In this document: positions 36,957 through 47,146 of the stretch, piece after piece
Numbering within the stretch: position 1 is the stretch's first letter
Layout: the number at the start of each line of letters is the position of its first letter
Source: Marinobacter sp. Arc7-DN-1
GTDB lineage: Bacteria > Pseudomonadota > Gammaproteobacteria > Pseudomonadales > Oleiphilaceae
Reading direction: 5' to 3'
NCBI RefSeq assembly: GCF_003441595.1
Contig: NZ_CP031848.1
Coordinates: 3,162,001 to 3,226,000, forward strand
Length of the DNA: 64,000 nt
Position numbers and translations under genes: made by a program
Notes under the pieces: model-generated
What the model saw: only the letters and a program-made list of their open reading frames with translations
The model's database searches: none
Told to the model about the DNA's origin: nothing

Positions 36957-38867
36957 CTATTCTTCCAGATAGGTGTAGCCCTCCAGCCCGGCGGAGAGCT
37001 CGGCCAGCAGTGCCGACTGGGTTTCCGGTGTCAGCCCGGATGCCATGAACTTTCGCCGATACGCTTCCAACAGGGCGTCCGGTTCAAAGTTTACGTAACG
37101 AAGGACCTTGGCCACGGTATCTCCGGTGATGGGCGCGCCGATCTCGTACCCGCCCTCCGGTGTCAGGCGGACATCCACGGAATGGGTGTCGCCGAACAGA
37201 TTGTGCATGTCCCCCAGAATTTCCTGGTAGGCCCCGGTCATGAAAAAACCCATGAGTAGTGGTTCTCCGGGCTGGTCTTCCGGTAAAGGCAGGGTGGTTT
37301 CAGTGCCCTGGCCATCCACGTACCGGTCGATGCGGCCATCGGAATCACAGGTGATGTCCTGGATCACGGCGCGGCGATTCAGGGGGCGATTCAGGCCGTT
37401 GACCGGCATGACCGGGAAAATCTGGTCAATGCCCCAGACATCCGGCAGTGACTGGAACAGGGAGAAATTCACGAACAGCTTTTCCGCCAGTTTTTCGTTG
37501 AGCTCGTCGATGATTTCCCGGTGGGCCCGGTTGCTGCTGTCCAGCTGGTTTCGCAGCAGGCGGCAGCAGCGGGTATACAGCGTTTCAGCCTCCGCCCGCT
37601 CCTGCAGTGAAAGCAGGCCGTGGGCAAACTGGCCATGAACATCAGCCATGGCATGCAGCACATCGTGGTAGATCTCCGCCAGTGAGCGCGGGGAGCCGGT
37701 ATCTTCCAGACTCTCCAGGTCGCGCCAGAGATCGTGCAGCGGGGCCGGTGCCTCAGGTTCCGGCCGCTTCGGCACGCGATTTTCCGGCGCTTCGCGATCA
37801 ATCACGTTGGTCACCAGCACCGAGTGGTGGGCGGTCAGGGCGCGCCCGGATTCGCTGACCAGATCCGGGTGGGGAATGCCGTGGCGGTCACACTCCGCCT
37901 GCAGGACATGCACCACGTTGTAGGCGTATTCATAAACGCTGTAGTTCATGGAACAGCTGCTGCGGGAGCGGGTACCCTCATAATCGACGCCCAGACCACC
38001 GCCGATATCGACCGTACCGATCGGGGCGCCCATCTGGCGTAGCTCACTGTAAAACCGGGCGCATTCCCTGAGGCCGGTCTGGATGTCCCGGATATTGGCA
38101 ATCTGGGAGCCGAGATGGAAATGCAGCAGTTGCAGGGTATCCAGTGCATCGGCCTCGCGCAGGGTGTTTACCACATCCAGTACCTGGCTGGCGGACAGAC
38201 CAAACTTGGATTTTTCACCGCCGGTATTCTGCCAGTTGCCCTTGCCAATGGTCGCCAACCGGGCCCGAACGCCAATCAGCGGTGCAACGCCCAGGTTAGT
38301 GGCTTCCTCCAGAATCAGCGGCAGCTCGGACTGTTTCTCCACCACAATAAATACCCGATGGCCCAGGGTCTGGCCAATCAGGGCCAGGCGAATGTATTCC
38401 CGGTCCTTGTAACCGTTGCAGACGATCACCGAGCCCGGTTGCCGGGACATCGCCAGTACCGCCATCAGCTCGGGCTTGCTGCCTGCTTCAAGGCCGATCT
38501 GTCCCTTCGAGGCGGCGGGCTCCGCAGCCAGCAGTTCTTCAACCACCCGGCGCTGCTGGTTCACCTTGATGGGGTAAACCGCTGTGTAGCAGCCCCGGTA
38601 CGCCTGCTCATCCGCGACCTTGTTGAAGGCATTGCACAGTTTATTGACCCGGTCGTGCAGGATATCGACAAAGCGGATGAGAACCGGAAGCTGGAGCCCG
38701 GATTCGGTCAGTGTACGGGTCAGCTGTGGCAGATTGATCTGAGCCGGGGTGTGGCCCCGGTCCGGCCGGATCATTACCTGGCCCTCGGCGTTGACGCCGA
38801 TGTAGCCATCACTCCAGTGGGCAATGTTGTAAACCTTGTGAGCCGGGGTGGCGCTGGCTTCGCTCAT
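36957..38867 (-). CDS. speA: Biosynthetic arginine decarboxylase
   Basis: A 636-residue PLP enzyme turning arginine into agmatine, the first step to putrescine. The PLP lysine lies in AVYPIKVNQQRRVVEEL (near residue 100); the IGGGLGVDYEGTRS phosphate-binding segment and the C-terminal GAYQEILGDMHNLFGD are as in SpeA. Length matches the family (about 630-660). It is divergent from speE across 211 bases, so the two polyamine genes share a control region. Confidence 0.96.
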   Translation of the reverse strand: MSEASATPAHKVYNIAHWSDGYIGVNAEGQVMIRPDRGHTPAQINLPQLTRTLTESGLQLPVLIRFVDILHDRVNKLCNAFNKVADEQAYRGCYTAVYPIKVNQQRRVVEELLAAEPAASKGQIGLEAGSKPELMAVLAMSRQPGSVIVCNGYKDREYIRLALIGQTLGHRVFIVVEKQSELPLILEEATNLGVAPLIGVRARLATIGKGNWQNTGGEKSKFGLSASQVLDVVNTLREADALDTLQLLHFHLGSQIANIRDIQTGLRECARFYSELRQMGAPIGTVDIGGGLGVDYEGTRSRSSCSMNYSVYEYAYNVVHVLQAECDRHGIPHPDLVSESGRALTAHHSVLVTNVIDREAPENRVPKRPEPEAPAPLHDLWRDLESLEDTGSPRSLAEIYHDVLHAMADVHGQFAHGLLSLQERAEAETLYTRCCRLLRNQLDSSNRAHREIIDELNEKLAEKLFVNFSLFQSLPDVWGIDQIFPVMPVNGLNRPLNRRAVIQDITCDSDGRIDRYVDGQGTETTLPLPEDQPGEPLLMGFFMTGAYQEILGDMHNLFGDTHSVDVRLTPEGGYEIGAPITGDTVAKVLRYVNFEPDALLEAYRRKFMASGLTPETQSALLAELSAGLEGYTYLEE

Positions 38868-39078
38868 GCTTGCTATCCTGTCAGGAAACCGGAGCCGGCG
38901 GTTGTTCGGTCAGGGGCCGGCCTATGGCCGCCATTGTATGGATTCCCACCCCCGGCTAAAAGAACCGGGTGTGGAAAATATGTGGCCGGTAGCCACGATT
39001 ATCGCTTTAGCTCACGGTGGGGCACCCCTACAATACGCCCTTTTAACACAGCCCATGGCCCACAGCGGGAGGCAAAAC
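38868..39078. promoter_or_regulatory. Shared speA/speE promoter region
   Basis: The spacer between the divergent polyamine genes. TACAAT at 39029-39034 is a fair -10 for speE, without a clear -35. Nothing else was recognised. Confidence 0.35.
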
Positions 39079-39960
39079 ATGACAGCACTGAATGATGGCT
39101 GGTTTACCGAGGTATTCCAGGACCAGGGAACGGCGTTCTCCCTGCAGGTGAAAAAGAAGCTCCACGAGGAGCAGACCCCGTTCCAGAAGCTGGAAATATA
39201 CGAGACCGAGACCTTCGGCAACCTGATGGTTCTGGATGGCTGCGTGATGCTGACCACCCGCGATAATTTCCTGTACCACGAGATGATGACCCACCCGGCC
39301 CTGTTTACCCACCGGGACCCGAAAAAGGTGGTGATTATCGGTGGCGGCGACTGCGGCACTCTTAAGGAAGTGCTCAAACACCCGGGTGTGGAAGAAGCCT
39401 GGCAGGTGGAAATTGATGAGCGGGTCACCCGTATGTCGGAAAAGTACTTCCCGGAATTGTGCGAAGCCAACGGTGATCCGCGCGCCAATTTTTTCTTCGG
39501 TGACGGCATCCAGTGGATCCGCGACATGGCGCCGGGCAGTGTAGACCTCATCATTATCGACAGCACGGATCCGGTCGGCCCGGCGGAAGGCCTGTTTGCC
39601 CTGGATTTCTACCGAGACGCCATGCTGGCATTGCGCGAGGGCGGCATTATTGTCCAGCAGAGTGAATCACCGCTGCTGCACACCCATAGCATCATCAAGG
39701 ACATTCACAATGACATGCGCAAGGCCGGGTTCGAACACGTGCAGACCCTGCCATTCCCGCAACCGGTCTATCCCACGGGCTGGTGGAGTTGCACCATGGC
39801 CAGCAAGGAGAACCCGGTAAAATATTTCCGTGAGGAAGACGCCAACAACCGGCCGTTCGTGACCCGCTACTACAATGCCGGAGTGCACCATGGTGCGTTG
39901 GCGATGCCCCAGTTCATGGTGGATGCGCTGGAGGATGAGGTCAGGCCAGAGGAGGGTTAA
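39079..39960 (+). CDS. speE: Spermidine synthase
   Basis: A 293-residue aminopropyltransferase that makes spermidine from putrescine and decarboxylated SAM. The ATG at 39079 has GGGAGG 6 bases upstream. YHEMMTHPALFTH, IIGGGDCGT and the catalytic Asp in IIDSTDPVGPA are conserved. With divergent speA it covers two steps of polyamine synthesis; speB-type and speD genes are not in the window. Confidence 0.96.
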   Translation: MTALNDGWFTEVFQDQGTAFSLQVKKKLHEEQTPFQKLEIYETETFGNLMVLDGCVMLTTRDNFLYHEMMTHPALFTHRDPKKVVIIGGGDCGTLKEVLKHPGVEEAWQVEIDERVTRMSEKYFPELCEANGDPRANFFFGDGIQWIRDMAPGSVDLIIIDSTDPVGPAEGLFALDFYRDAMLALREGGIIVQQSESPLLHTHSIIKDIHNDMRKAGFEHVQTLPFPQPVYPTGWWSCTMASKENPVKYFREEDANNRPFVTRYYNAGVHHGALAMPQFMVDALEDEVRPEEG

Positions 39961-39964
39961 GCCG

Positions 39965-40010
39965 GCAAAACCAAAGAGGGGTGCCAGATGGCACCCCTCT
40001 TTGGTTTTGC
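39965..40010. terminator. Bidirectional terminator between speE and amtB
   Basis: A perfect 21-pair stem (39965-39985 with 39990-40010) around the 4-base loop AGAT. The A-rich left and T-rich right outer bases (CAAAACC, GGTTTTG) let it stop transcripts from both strands. It sits between convergent speE and amtB. Confidence 0.88.
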
Positions 40011-40024
40011 GTTGCCAGCGATTG

Positions 40025-41293
40025 TTACTTGCTGCTGACAAACTCCGGATAGGCTTCCATGCCACACTCGGACAGATCCACGCCTTCGTACTCGTCCTCT
40101 TCGCTCACCCGAATACCCATGACAGCCTTGAGGATGCCCCAGACAATCAGGCTGGCGACGAATACCCAGACGAATATGGTGATGGCGCCGATGATCTGGC
40201 CGCTGAAGCTGACATCACCGTTGGTGACCGGCACCAGAAGCAGACCCAGCAAGCCACAGGTACCGTGAACCGAGATGGCGCCCACCGGATCGTCGATGCG
40301 CAGCTTGTCCATGGTCACGATGCTCAGGACCACCAGGATACCGCCGAAGGCACCGAAGAGGGTCGCAGTCAGGGCGCTCGGAGTGGATGGCTCAGCCGTG
40401 ATCACTACCAGGCCAGCCAGCGCGCCGTTCAGCAGCATGGTCAGATCAGCCTTGCCAAACATCAGGCGGGCGGTGATCAGGGCAGCAATTGCACCGCCGG
40501 CAGCGGCGGTATTGGTATTCAGGAACACCATGGCCACGGAGTTGGCGCTGGCGATATCGCCCAGCTTGAGAACCGAACCGCCGTTGAAGCCGAACCAGCC
40601 CATCCACAGGATGAAGGTACCGAGGGTCGCCATCGGCAGGTTGGCACCCGGGAAGGCGCGGATTTCACCGTTCGGGCCGTATTTGCCTTTACGGGCACCG
40701 AGAAGGATTACACCAGCCAATGCGGCTGCTGCACCCGCCATGTGAACGATGCCGGAGCCGGCGAAATCGCTGAAACCGAGATCGCCCAGGGTATACATGC
40801 CGAAGACAGACGCGCCGCCCCAGGTCCAGGCGCCTTCCATCGGGTAGATAAAGCCGGTCATGAACACTGCAAAGACCAGGAAGGCCCAGAGTTTCATGCG
40901 TTCGGCCACAGCACCGGAGACGATGGACATGGCTGTTGCGACAAACACAACCTGGAAGAAGAAGTCAGACGCGCCGGAGTAGATGGAGCCACCCTCGAAG
41001 CCGCCGTCCCGGCTGGCGAAGTCACCCAGAACAGCCGCAGTGTCAACGTCTGCGATTCCGGAAAGGAAAATGTTACCGCCGTACATGATGGCGTAACCAC
41101 TAACCAGGTACATGATGCAGGCAATGGCAAACAGAGCCACGTTCTTGGTCAGGATTTCCGTGGTGTTCTTGGCACGCACCAGGCCGGATTCCAGCATGGC
41201 GAAGCCCGCTGCCATCCACATCACTAATGCACCGCACACCAGGAAATAAAAGGTGTCTATAGCATACTGCAGGTGAAAAAGATTGCTTTCCAT
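40025..41293 (-). CDS. amtB: Ammonium transporter
   Basis: A 422-residue membrane channel with about eleven helices. The twin pore histidines are visible in GSGIVHMAGA and SVHGTCGLLG, and the opening helix carries GFAMLESGLVRAKN. GGAGGG precedes the ATG. It lies 74 bases after glnK, the standard pair in which GlnK plugs AmtB when nitrogen is plentiful. Transcription is expected mainly from the sigma-54 promoter upstream of glnK. Confidence 0.96.
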   Translation of the reverse strand: MESNLFHLQYAIDTFYFLVCGALVMWMAAGFAMLESGLVRAKNTTEILTKNVALFAIACIMYLVSGYAIMYGGNIFLSGIADVDTAAVLGDFASRDGGFEGGSIYSGASDFFFQVVFVATAMSIVSGAVAERMKLWAFLVFAVFMTGFIYPMEGAWTWGGASVFGMYTLGDLGFSDFAGSGIVHMAGAAAALAGVILLGARKGKYGPNGEIRAFPGANLPMATLGTFILWMGWFGFNGGSVLKLGDIASANSVAMVFLNTNTAAAGGAIAALITARLMFGKADLTMLLNGALAGLVVITAEPSTPSALTATLFGAFGGILVVLSIVTMDKLRIDDPVGAISVHGTCGLLGLLLVPVTNGDVSFSGQIIGAITIFVWVFVASLIVWGILKAVMGIRVSEEDEYEGVDLSECGMEAYPEFVSSK

Positions 41294-41328
41294 ATGAAGC
41301 CCTCCGCACGAGGCTTTTCAGGTTATAA

Positions 41329-41344
41329 ATTTTTTTGCGTTGGC
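41329..41344 (+). repeat. 16-base inverted repeat copy, glnK-amtB spacer
   Basis: ATTTTTTTGCGTTGGC here recurs exactly, in the opposite orientation, at 41830-41845 upstream of glnK. The two copies flank the glnK gene. Confidence 0.6.
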
Positions 41345-41367
41345 TGATCGAAAAAATCAGAGCTGGT

Positions 41368-41862
<495 letters not shown>

Positions 41863-41897
41863 CTACAATATGCGCGTACCAGAATGGCGCAAAGATC

Positions 41898-41914
41898 TGC
41901 ACCAAAATGGAGCG
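41898..41914. promoter_or_regulatory. NtrC-like enhancer site
   Basis: TGCACCAAAATGGAGCG resembles the NtrC site TGCACCA-N3-TGGTGCA with two mismatches. It lies 64 bases upstream of the -24 element, somewhat closer than usual but within reach of an enhancer. Confidence 0.6.
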
Positions 41915-42087
41915 GGTAGCCAGCCGATGAGTCAAATTGGAGCGGACTCACTGGCCGTTCGTCCATTATTATAAGGCCGACCGGGCACAGTATGGCAGGG
42001 GCTGCGGTGTGATACACTCCCGCAAACCGGTGAGAGCCCCTCTCTTTTAGTCGAAGCCGGACATTTCTGGAATCAGTGAGGTGATAT

Positions 42088-42342
42088 GTGAAGGGTCCCC
42101 AGGATATTTTCGCCCAGTTACAGGGTCAGTTTGGTCAGTTCGTTCCCGATATGGCCCGCGCCGCCCGGGAGGATTTTGAAACCCAGGCCCGGGCAACAGT
42201 GATGTCGGTCCTTTCCCGTCTGGAGCTGGTAACCCGGGAAGAGTTTGATGCCCAACAGGCGGTGCTGCTGAAGACTCGTGAAAAGGTGGAGGCGCTCGAA
42301 AAACGGGTCGCCGAGCTGGAAAAATCCCTGCAGGAACAATAA
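42088..42342 (+). CDS. ubiK: Ubiquinone biosynthesis accessory factor UbiK
   Basis: An 84-residue protein (YqiC/BMFP family) with a GTG start and GAGGTGA upstream. The N-terminal helix (DIFAQLQGQFGQF), the SRLELVTREEFDAQ segment and the C-terminal coiled coil (VEALEKRVAELEKSL) are typical; it forms trimers and supports aerobic ubiquinone synthesis with UbiJ. A TACACT -10-like hexamer lies near 42013. It faces glnK across 381 bases. Confidence 0.93.
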   Translation: MKGPQDIFAQLQGQFGQFVPDMARAAREDFETQARATVMSVLSRLELVTREEFDAQQAVLLKTREKVEALEKRVAELEKSLQEQ

Positions 42343-42353
42343 ACTCCGGATTA

Positions 42354-42372
42354 GCCCGGCAGGACGCCGGGC
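42354..42372 (+). terminator. Weak hairpin between ubiK and comM
   Basis: GCCCGGC and GCCGGGC pair across a 5-base loop, followed by ATGGTTTT. It may attenuate ubiK transcripts before comM. Confidence 0.5.
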
Positions 42373-42402
42373 ATGGTTTTCCGGTCACCATGGAAGGTTG
42401 TC

Positions 42403-43935
42403 ATGCTAGCTATCGTTCATTCCCGCGCCATAATCGGCGTGTCTGCTCCCCCCGTTACGGTTGAAGTCCACCTCTCCGGGGGATTGCCCGCACTCTCGAT
42501 TGTCGGCCTCCCTGAAACCGGCGTTCGCGAGAGTAAGGAGCGGGTTCGCAGCGCCCTTCTGAATGCGGGGTTCGACTTCCCCGCCCGCCGCATTACGATC
42601 AACCTTGCCCCCGCTGATCTGCCCAAGGAAGGCGGCCGGTTTGACCTGCCCATTGCCCTTGGGATTCTGGCGGCCTCGGGCCAGATTCCGGCGGAGAGTC
42701 TCGCCGATTGCGAGTTTCTCGGGGAGCTGTCCCTCGATGGTGCGCTGAGGCCTCTCAAGGGCGTGCTTCCGGCTGTGCTTGCTGCCCGGCAGGACCAGCG
42801 AGCCTTGCTGGTTCCCCATGGCAATGCCGGCGAGGCGGCCCTGGCCAGCCAGGGTGACGTGCTGGCGGCCGGCCACCTGTTGACCGTGTGTGAACACCTC
42901 AGCGGCCGGGCCAGGCTGGTTCCGGTGCCGAAATCACCATTGGAACGGGTGCCCGGCAACAACAGTGAGATACCGGACCTGTCCGATGTCCGCGGCCAAC
43001 GGGTCCCTCGCAGGGCGCTCGAAGTTGCCGCCGCCGGCGGCCACAACCTGTTATTCTTCGGGCCGCCTGGCACCGGCAAGAGCATGCTGGCCAGCCGTCT
43101 GCCGGGTATTCTTCCGGCACTGACCGACGATGCGGCCATGGAAGTTGCCAGCGTTCACTCGGTTGCCGGGCTTGCCATGAGAGAGGGCGGGTGGCGCCAA
43201 CCGCCGTTCCGGGCGCCCCACCACACAGCATCCGCGGTGGCCCTGGTCGGTGGCGGGAGCAGCCCGCGGCCTGGGGAAATCTCCCTCGCCCATCGCGGCG
43301 TACTTTTTCTGGATGAATTGCCAGAGTTTGAGCGTCGGGTTCTGGAAGTGCTTCGGGAACCCATGGAAACGGGGCACATCACGATCAGTCGGGCCGCGCG
43401 TCAGGTGAATTTTCCGGCTCGCTTTCAAGTCGTCGGTGCAATGAACCCATGCCCCTGCGGTTACAGTGGTCACCCGACCATTGAGTGTCAGTGCACACCG
43501 CAGCAGGTAATACGGTATCGGTCGAAGATCTCCGGGCCTCTGCTGGACCGGTTCGATCTCCATGTCGAAGTTCCGGTTCAGGGTGGCGGCGTACTGATGC
43601 AACAGGGCGGCGATGGCGAGACCAGTGCCACTGTCCGGGAACGGGTTATCGCTGCCAGGATGAAACAATCGGAACGGGGTTGCGTGAATGCTGCGCTGGC
43701 AGGGCGCGAACTGCATTCCGCTTGCCAACTGGACCGCCAGGGTGAGCAGTTGCTCTCCGGCGCCATGGAGAAGCTGGGGCTATCGGCCCGGGCATTGCAC
43801 CGGATATTGCGGGTGGCTCGCACTCTCGCAGACCTTGAGGGCTGTGACGAGCTCCACCAGGGCCACCTGGTTGAAGCGCTCGGCTACCGGCAACTGGATC
43901 GTCAACAGGGGCGCAATTCGGTGGTATCCGCCTGA
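42403..43935 (+). CDS. comM: ComM/YifB-type AAA ATPase (Mg-chelatase-like)
   Basis: A 510-residue protein; the ATG at 42403 with GGAAGG upstream starts the conserved LAIVHSRAIIGV. An N-terminal Lon-like fold (VEVHLSGGLPALSIVGLPE) precedes a Walker A GPPGTGKS (about 220), Walker B LFLDELPEF and a C-terminal Mg-chelatase domain with a CPCGYSGHP zinc-type loop. ComM is a hexameric helicase that promotes branch migration during natural transformation. Its place after ubiK matches pseudomonads. Confidence 0.94.
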   Translation: MLAIVHSRAIIGVSAPPVTVEVHLSGGLPALSIVGLPETGVRESKERVRSALLNAGFDFPARRITINLAPADLPKEGGRFDLPIALGILAASGQIPAESLADCEFLGELSLDGALRPLKGVLPAVLAARQDQRALLVPHGNAGEAALASQGDVLAAGHLLTVCEHLSGRARLVPVPKSPLERVPGNNSEIPDLSDVRGQRVPRRALEVAAAGGHNLLFFGPPGTGKSMLASRLPGILPALTDDAAMEVASVHSVAGLAMREGGWRQPPFRAPHHTASAVALVGGGSSPRPGEISLAHRGVLFLDELPEFERRVLEVLREPMETGHITISRAARQVNFPARFQVVGAMNPCPCGYSGHPTIECQCTPQQVIRYRSKISGPLLDRFDLHVEVPVQGGGVLMQQGGDGETSATVRERVIAARMKQSERGCVNAALAGRELHSACQLDRQGEQLLSGAMEKLGLSARALHRILRVARTLADLEGCDELHQGHLVEALGYRQLDRQQGRNSVVSA

Positions 43936-44007
43936 ACCTTGTCACTCTGGTAAACTGTAGCCAAAGCCCATTAAACAAGACCCGCTGCCCGCGGTTAAGG
44001 ATTGCAG

Positions 44008-44742
44008 ATGACTAACCAGAAAGAGCCGCAAGATCCGAAAGACACTGCCACGGAATCACCGGTAACAACCCGCCGTGGTGTGCGTAGCTTTGTCCTGCGC
44101 CAGGGCCGCATGACCGAAGGTCAGAAAAAGGCGTTTGAGCGCAGCTGGCTGAAATATGGTCTCACCCGGGAAGACGGAATGATCGATCCGCGCCAGGTGT
44201 TTGGCCGGGATGCCATGCTGAACCTGGAAATCGGGTTTGGCATGGGCAAGTCACTGGCGGAGATGGCGGAAGCTGCCCCGGAGCAGGACTTCATCGGTGT
44301 CGAGGTGCACCAGCCAGGTGTGGGTGCTCTGCTCAAGGAGATTGAGGATCGCGGCCTGAAAAATGTCCGGATCTACAGTATCGACGCCAATGACGTGATT
44401 GATCTGTGCCTGCCGGATGCCTGTCTGGATCGGGTGATGGTGTTCTTCCCGGATCCCTGGCACAAGAAAAAGCATCACAAGCGCCGGCTGATCCAGCATG
44501 AGTTTGTCCAGCGCGTTCGTCACAAACTCCGCGTGGGCGGTATTCTCCATCTGGCGACAGACTGGGAGAACTACGCGGAACACATGATGGAAGTAATGAA
44601 TGAATCCGAAGGGTTTGCCAACGCCCAGGAATCCGGAGGATATTCACCACGACCGGAAGATCGTCCGATTACCAAGTTTGAAAAGCGGGGCGAAAATCTT
44701 GGGCACGGAGTATGGGATCTGTTGTTTTATCGAACCAACTAG
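44008..44742 (+). CDS. trmB: tRNA (guanine-N7)-methyltransferase
   Basis: A 244-residue SAM-dependent enzyme making m7G46 in tRNA. The ATG at 44008 has AAGGA 7 bases upstream. The SAM site [10 protein letters not shown], the EVHQPGVG segment and the catalytic [14 protein letters not shown] are all clear. The N-terminal 20 residues are a polar extension. It lies 72 bases after comM and ends before convergent genes. Confidence 0.96.
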   Translation: MTNQKEPQDPKDTATESPVTTRRGVRSFVLRQGRMTEGQKKAFERSWLKYGLTREDGMIDPRQVFGRDAMLNLEIGFGMGKSLAEMAEAAPEQDFIGVEVHQPGVGALLKEIEDRGLKNVRIYSIDANDVIDLCLPDACLDRVMVFFPDPWHKKKHHKRRLIQHEFVQRVRHKLRVGGILHLATDWENYAEHMMEVMNESEGFANAQESGGYSPRPEDRPITKFEKRGENLGHGVWDLLFYRTN

Positions 44743-44781
44743 TAGTCGGTGATCCCCTGCGGGAATGTTCGGGGGCGGGCT

Positions 44782-45315
44782 TCAGTGGTGCGCCAGCGGA
44801 TGGCGCCGCGAGGCCCGGAGAATGACCAGCCCGGCCATACCCAGGGTCAGCGCGGTAAATTTGACCAGGGCGCAGAGGGTTGCCGAAAGGCTCATCGCAT
44901 CGGTGGGCGGACTGAAATTGTTCAGCAGCAGGATGTTCTCGGCGACATCACTGAGGCCGGCCGTTACGAATAGTGCCCGGACCCATCTGGCCACCATGCG
45001 CTCACGGATTCCGGGGCGGTCCCGGGTGAAGTGATGGGTCAGGAGGATGAGGGCGATGGTGTAGGCGGGAATAAACAGGAAATCCAGCCACAAGGAAACT
45101 TTGGCCCAGACTACGCCCTCACTGCGCCAGCTGCGAATGATGGCGTGCGCCTGATCCGCCGTGCCGGCGAGCTGGTAACTGACGATACCCTGGGGGGCGG
45201 AAGCGGACTGCAACGGCTGATTGATCAGCAACAGGGCAAACAGCAACACCGCAGCCACGGCCAGGCTGACTTTCAGGTCTTTTGGAAAGGCTGCCAATCC
45301 GTGTGCAGGGTCCAT
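44782..45315 (-). CDS. Four-helix membrane protein of unknown function
   Basis: I do not recognise this 177-residue protein. It has about four hydrophobic segments (residues 17-33, 70-92, 108-128 and 143-165) and ends in HPLAHH. Its ATG overlaps the hemW stop by one base (TAATG), making it the last gene of the metX-metW-DUF4426-rdgB-hemW operon, in a place not expected from pseudomonads. Confidence 0.75.
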   Translation of the reverse strand: MDPAHGLAAFPKDLKVSLAVAAVLLFALLLINQPLQSASAPQGIVSYQLAGTADQAHAIIRSWRSEGVVWAKVSLWLDFLFIPAYTIALILLTHHFTRDRPGIRERMVARWVRALFVTAGLSDVAENILLLNNFSPPTDAMSLSATLCALVKFTALTLGMAGLVILRASRRHPLAHH

Positions 45316-46535
45316 TACAGAAAACGCTCCAACAGGCTGTTAAGGTATCTCTGGCCCAGGGTTGTGGCCTGCAGCCGGTCTTCAACCAGCAGTTTCTCAT
45401 CGCGTGCTGTTTTTAGTTTTACCCCAACTGACGACAGGGGTAAACCCGTTCGCTCGCAAAAAAGGCGTTCGCTCACCCCCTCTGTGAGCCGCAGGGCGTT
45501 CATCAGGAATTCCAGGGGCAGGTCTTCGGGAGCAATGATGTCACTGCCTGCCGTCCGGCTACCAATCCGGTTCAGGTAAGCTTCGGGCTGGCGGGTTTTC
45601 CAGTATCGCCGGATGCTGCCATTGGCCAGGCTGATCTTGCCATGGGCTCCGGCACCAAGCGCCAGGTAATCACCAAAGGTCCAGTAATTCAGATTGTGGC
45701 GTGACGCCCTGCCGCCCCGACTCCAGGCCGAAACCTCGTAATCCCGAAAACCCTGCTGCTGCAGAAATTGGGCGCCCTGACGATAGATGTCCCAGAGGTG
45801 ATCGTCGTCCGGCAAATCCGGTGGCCGGCTGTAGAATTCGGTATTCGGCTCCAGGGTCAGTTGATACCAGGACAGATGCGGAGGCTGGTAATCGAGAGCG
45901 GTCCTGAGATCCTCCAGTGCCTGCTCCGGCGTCTGGCCTGGTAATCCGTGCATCAGGTCTATGTTGACGTTGTCGAACCCTGCCTGACGGGCGGCACTAA
46001 TGGCGCAATGGGCGGCTTCGCTGTCGTGGATGCGCCCCAGTGCTTTCAGGTGGCTGGAGTTGAAACTCTGAACCCCGATGGACAACCGGTTGATACCGGC
46101 TTTCCGAAAGGCCTCGAAGCGGCCGGTTTCCAGTGTTCCCGGATTGGCTTCCAGGGTGATTTCCGCATCGGGGGCGATGTTGAGTCTTGCCCGCAAGTGG
46201 GCGAGCAGCCGGTTATAGAAATCACCACTCATCAGTGACGGTGTGCCACCGCCGATAAAGATGGTTTCTATGGGGCGTCCGGAGACCAAGGCCAGGTCCT
46301 GGTCGAGGTCTTCAGCCAGGGCATCAAGGTAGGCGGATTCCGGAATGGCGCCTCCTGTAGTGGTAGTGGCGTAAGTGGCGTGAGAAGCGTGGATGGCGTG
46401 GGAGTTGAAGTCGCAGTATGGGCACTTGCGCACGCACCAGGGCACATGGATATACAGGCTCAGCGGCGGGCAAACCGCCACCGGTTGGTAACTGTCGACC
46501 GGCCCATGGCTATCCACCGGTTCAGGACTGCGCAC
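45315..46535 (-). CDS. hemW: HemW, heme chaperone of the radical SAM family
   Basis: A 406-residue protein with a GTG start overlapping rdgB by 14 bases. The radical SAM cluster motif CVRKCPYC lies near residues 35-42, followed by FNSHA and GGGTPSL. HemW is related to HemN but serves as a heme chaperone. An unusual Ala/His/Thr-rich insertion ([16 protein letters not shown]) directly after the cluster motif comes from an imperfect 9-base repeat at about 46368-46403. The C-terminal domain is intact. Confidence 0.92.
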   Translation of the reverse strand: MRSPEPVDSHGPVDSYQPVAVCPPLSLYIHVPWCVRKCPYCDFNSHAIHASHATYATTTTGGAIPESAYLDALAEDLDQDLALVSGRPIETIFIGGGTPSLMSGDFYNRLLAHLRARLNIAPDAEITLEANPGTLETGRFEAFRKAGINRLSIGVQSFNSSHLKALGRIHDSEAAHCAISAARQAGFDNVNIDLMHGLPGQTPEQALEDLRTALDYQPPHLSWYQLTLEPNTEFYSRPPDLPDDDHLWDIYRQGAQFLQQQGFRDYEVSAWSRGGRASRHNLNYWTFGDYLALGAGAHGKISLANGSIRRYWKTRQPEAYLNRIGSRTAGSDIIAPEDLPLEFLMNALRLTEGVSERLFCERTGLPLSSVGVKLKTARDEKLLVEDRLQATTLGQRYLNSLLERFL

Positions 46536-47139
46536 CAGCTAAGGACTCCGCCCTGAGCTGTTCTGCCAGAATTCTCAGGGCCCGGCCCCGATGGCTGATG
46601 CGGCTTTTCTCGGTGCGGGACAATTCCGCCGCGCTGCAACCCTGTTCCGGAGCCAGGAACACCGGATCATAGCCAAAACCGCCGTCGCCACTGGGTACCC
46701 GGAGTATTGACCCGGGCCAGCGACCATGGCAAATCACCGGGGTCGGGTCATCGGCGTGGCGAAGGTATACCAGCACGCAGTGGAACTGCGCTCCCCGCTG
46801 CTCATCCGGGATGTCGGCCATGGCTTCGAGCAGCGCGTTTATGTTGTCCTGGTCGGTGGCGTTTTCGCCGGCAAAGCGGGCAGAGCGAACACCGGGCTGG
46901 CCCCCGAGGGCATCAACGGCCAATCCGCTATCGTCCGCCAGGGCGGGCAGTCCGGTTGCCCTTGCTGCGTGCCGGGCCTTGAGAATCGCATTCTCGACAA
47001 ACGTAACGGCGGGTTCCCCGGCCTCATCCACGCCAAGCTGTCCCTGGGCAACCGGGGTCATGCCCAGGGGCGCCAGCATCCCGGCCAGTTCGGCAATTTT
47101 GCCTTTGTTGTTACTGGCGATAACCAGGTTTTCGGTCAT
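46522..47139 (-). CDS. rdgB: XTP/dITP pyrophosphatase
   Basis: A 205-residue enzyme that removes non-canonical purine triphosphates. The ATG at 47139 begins the family opening [14 protein letters not shown]; an upstream in-frame start at 47172 is less likely. The substrate motif [13 protein letters not shown] and [12 protein letters not shown] are conserved. It starts 7 bases after the DUF4426 gene and overlaps hemW by 14. Confidence 0.95.
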   Translation of the reverse strand: MTENLVIASNNKGKIAELAGMLAPLGMTPVAQGQLGVDEAGEPAVTFVENAILKARHAARATGLPALADDSGLAVDALGGQPGVRSARFAGENATDQDNINALLEAMADIPDEQRGAQFHCVLVYLRHADDPTPVICHGRWPGSILRVPSGDGGFGYDPVFLAPEQGCSAAELSRTEKSRISHRGRALRILAEQLRAESLAGAQS

Positions 47140-47146
47140 AACGGGC

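Noticed and set aside
39875..41227. 450-codon plus-strand frame opposite amtB
   Set aside because: Composition rich in His, Gln and Asp with no domain; amtB on the other strand is certain.
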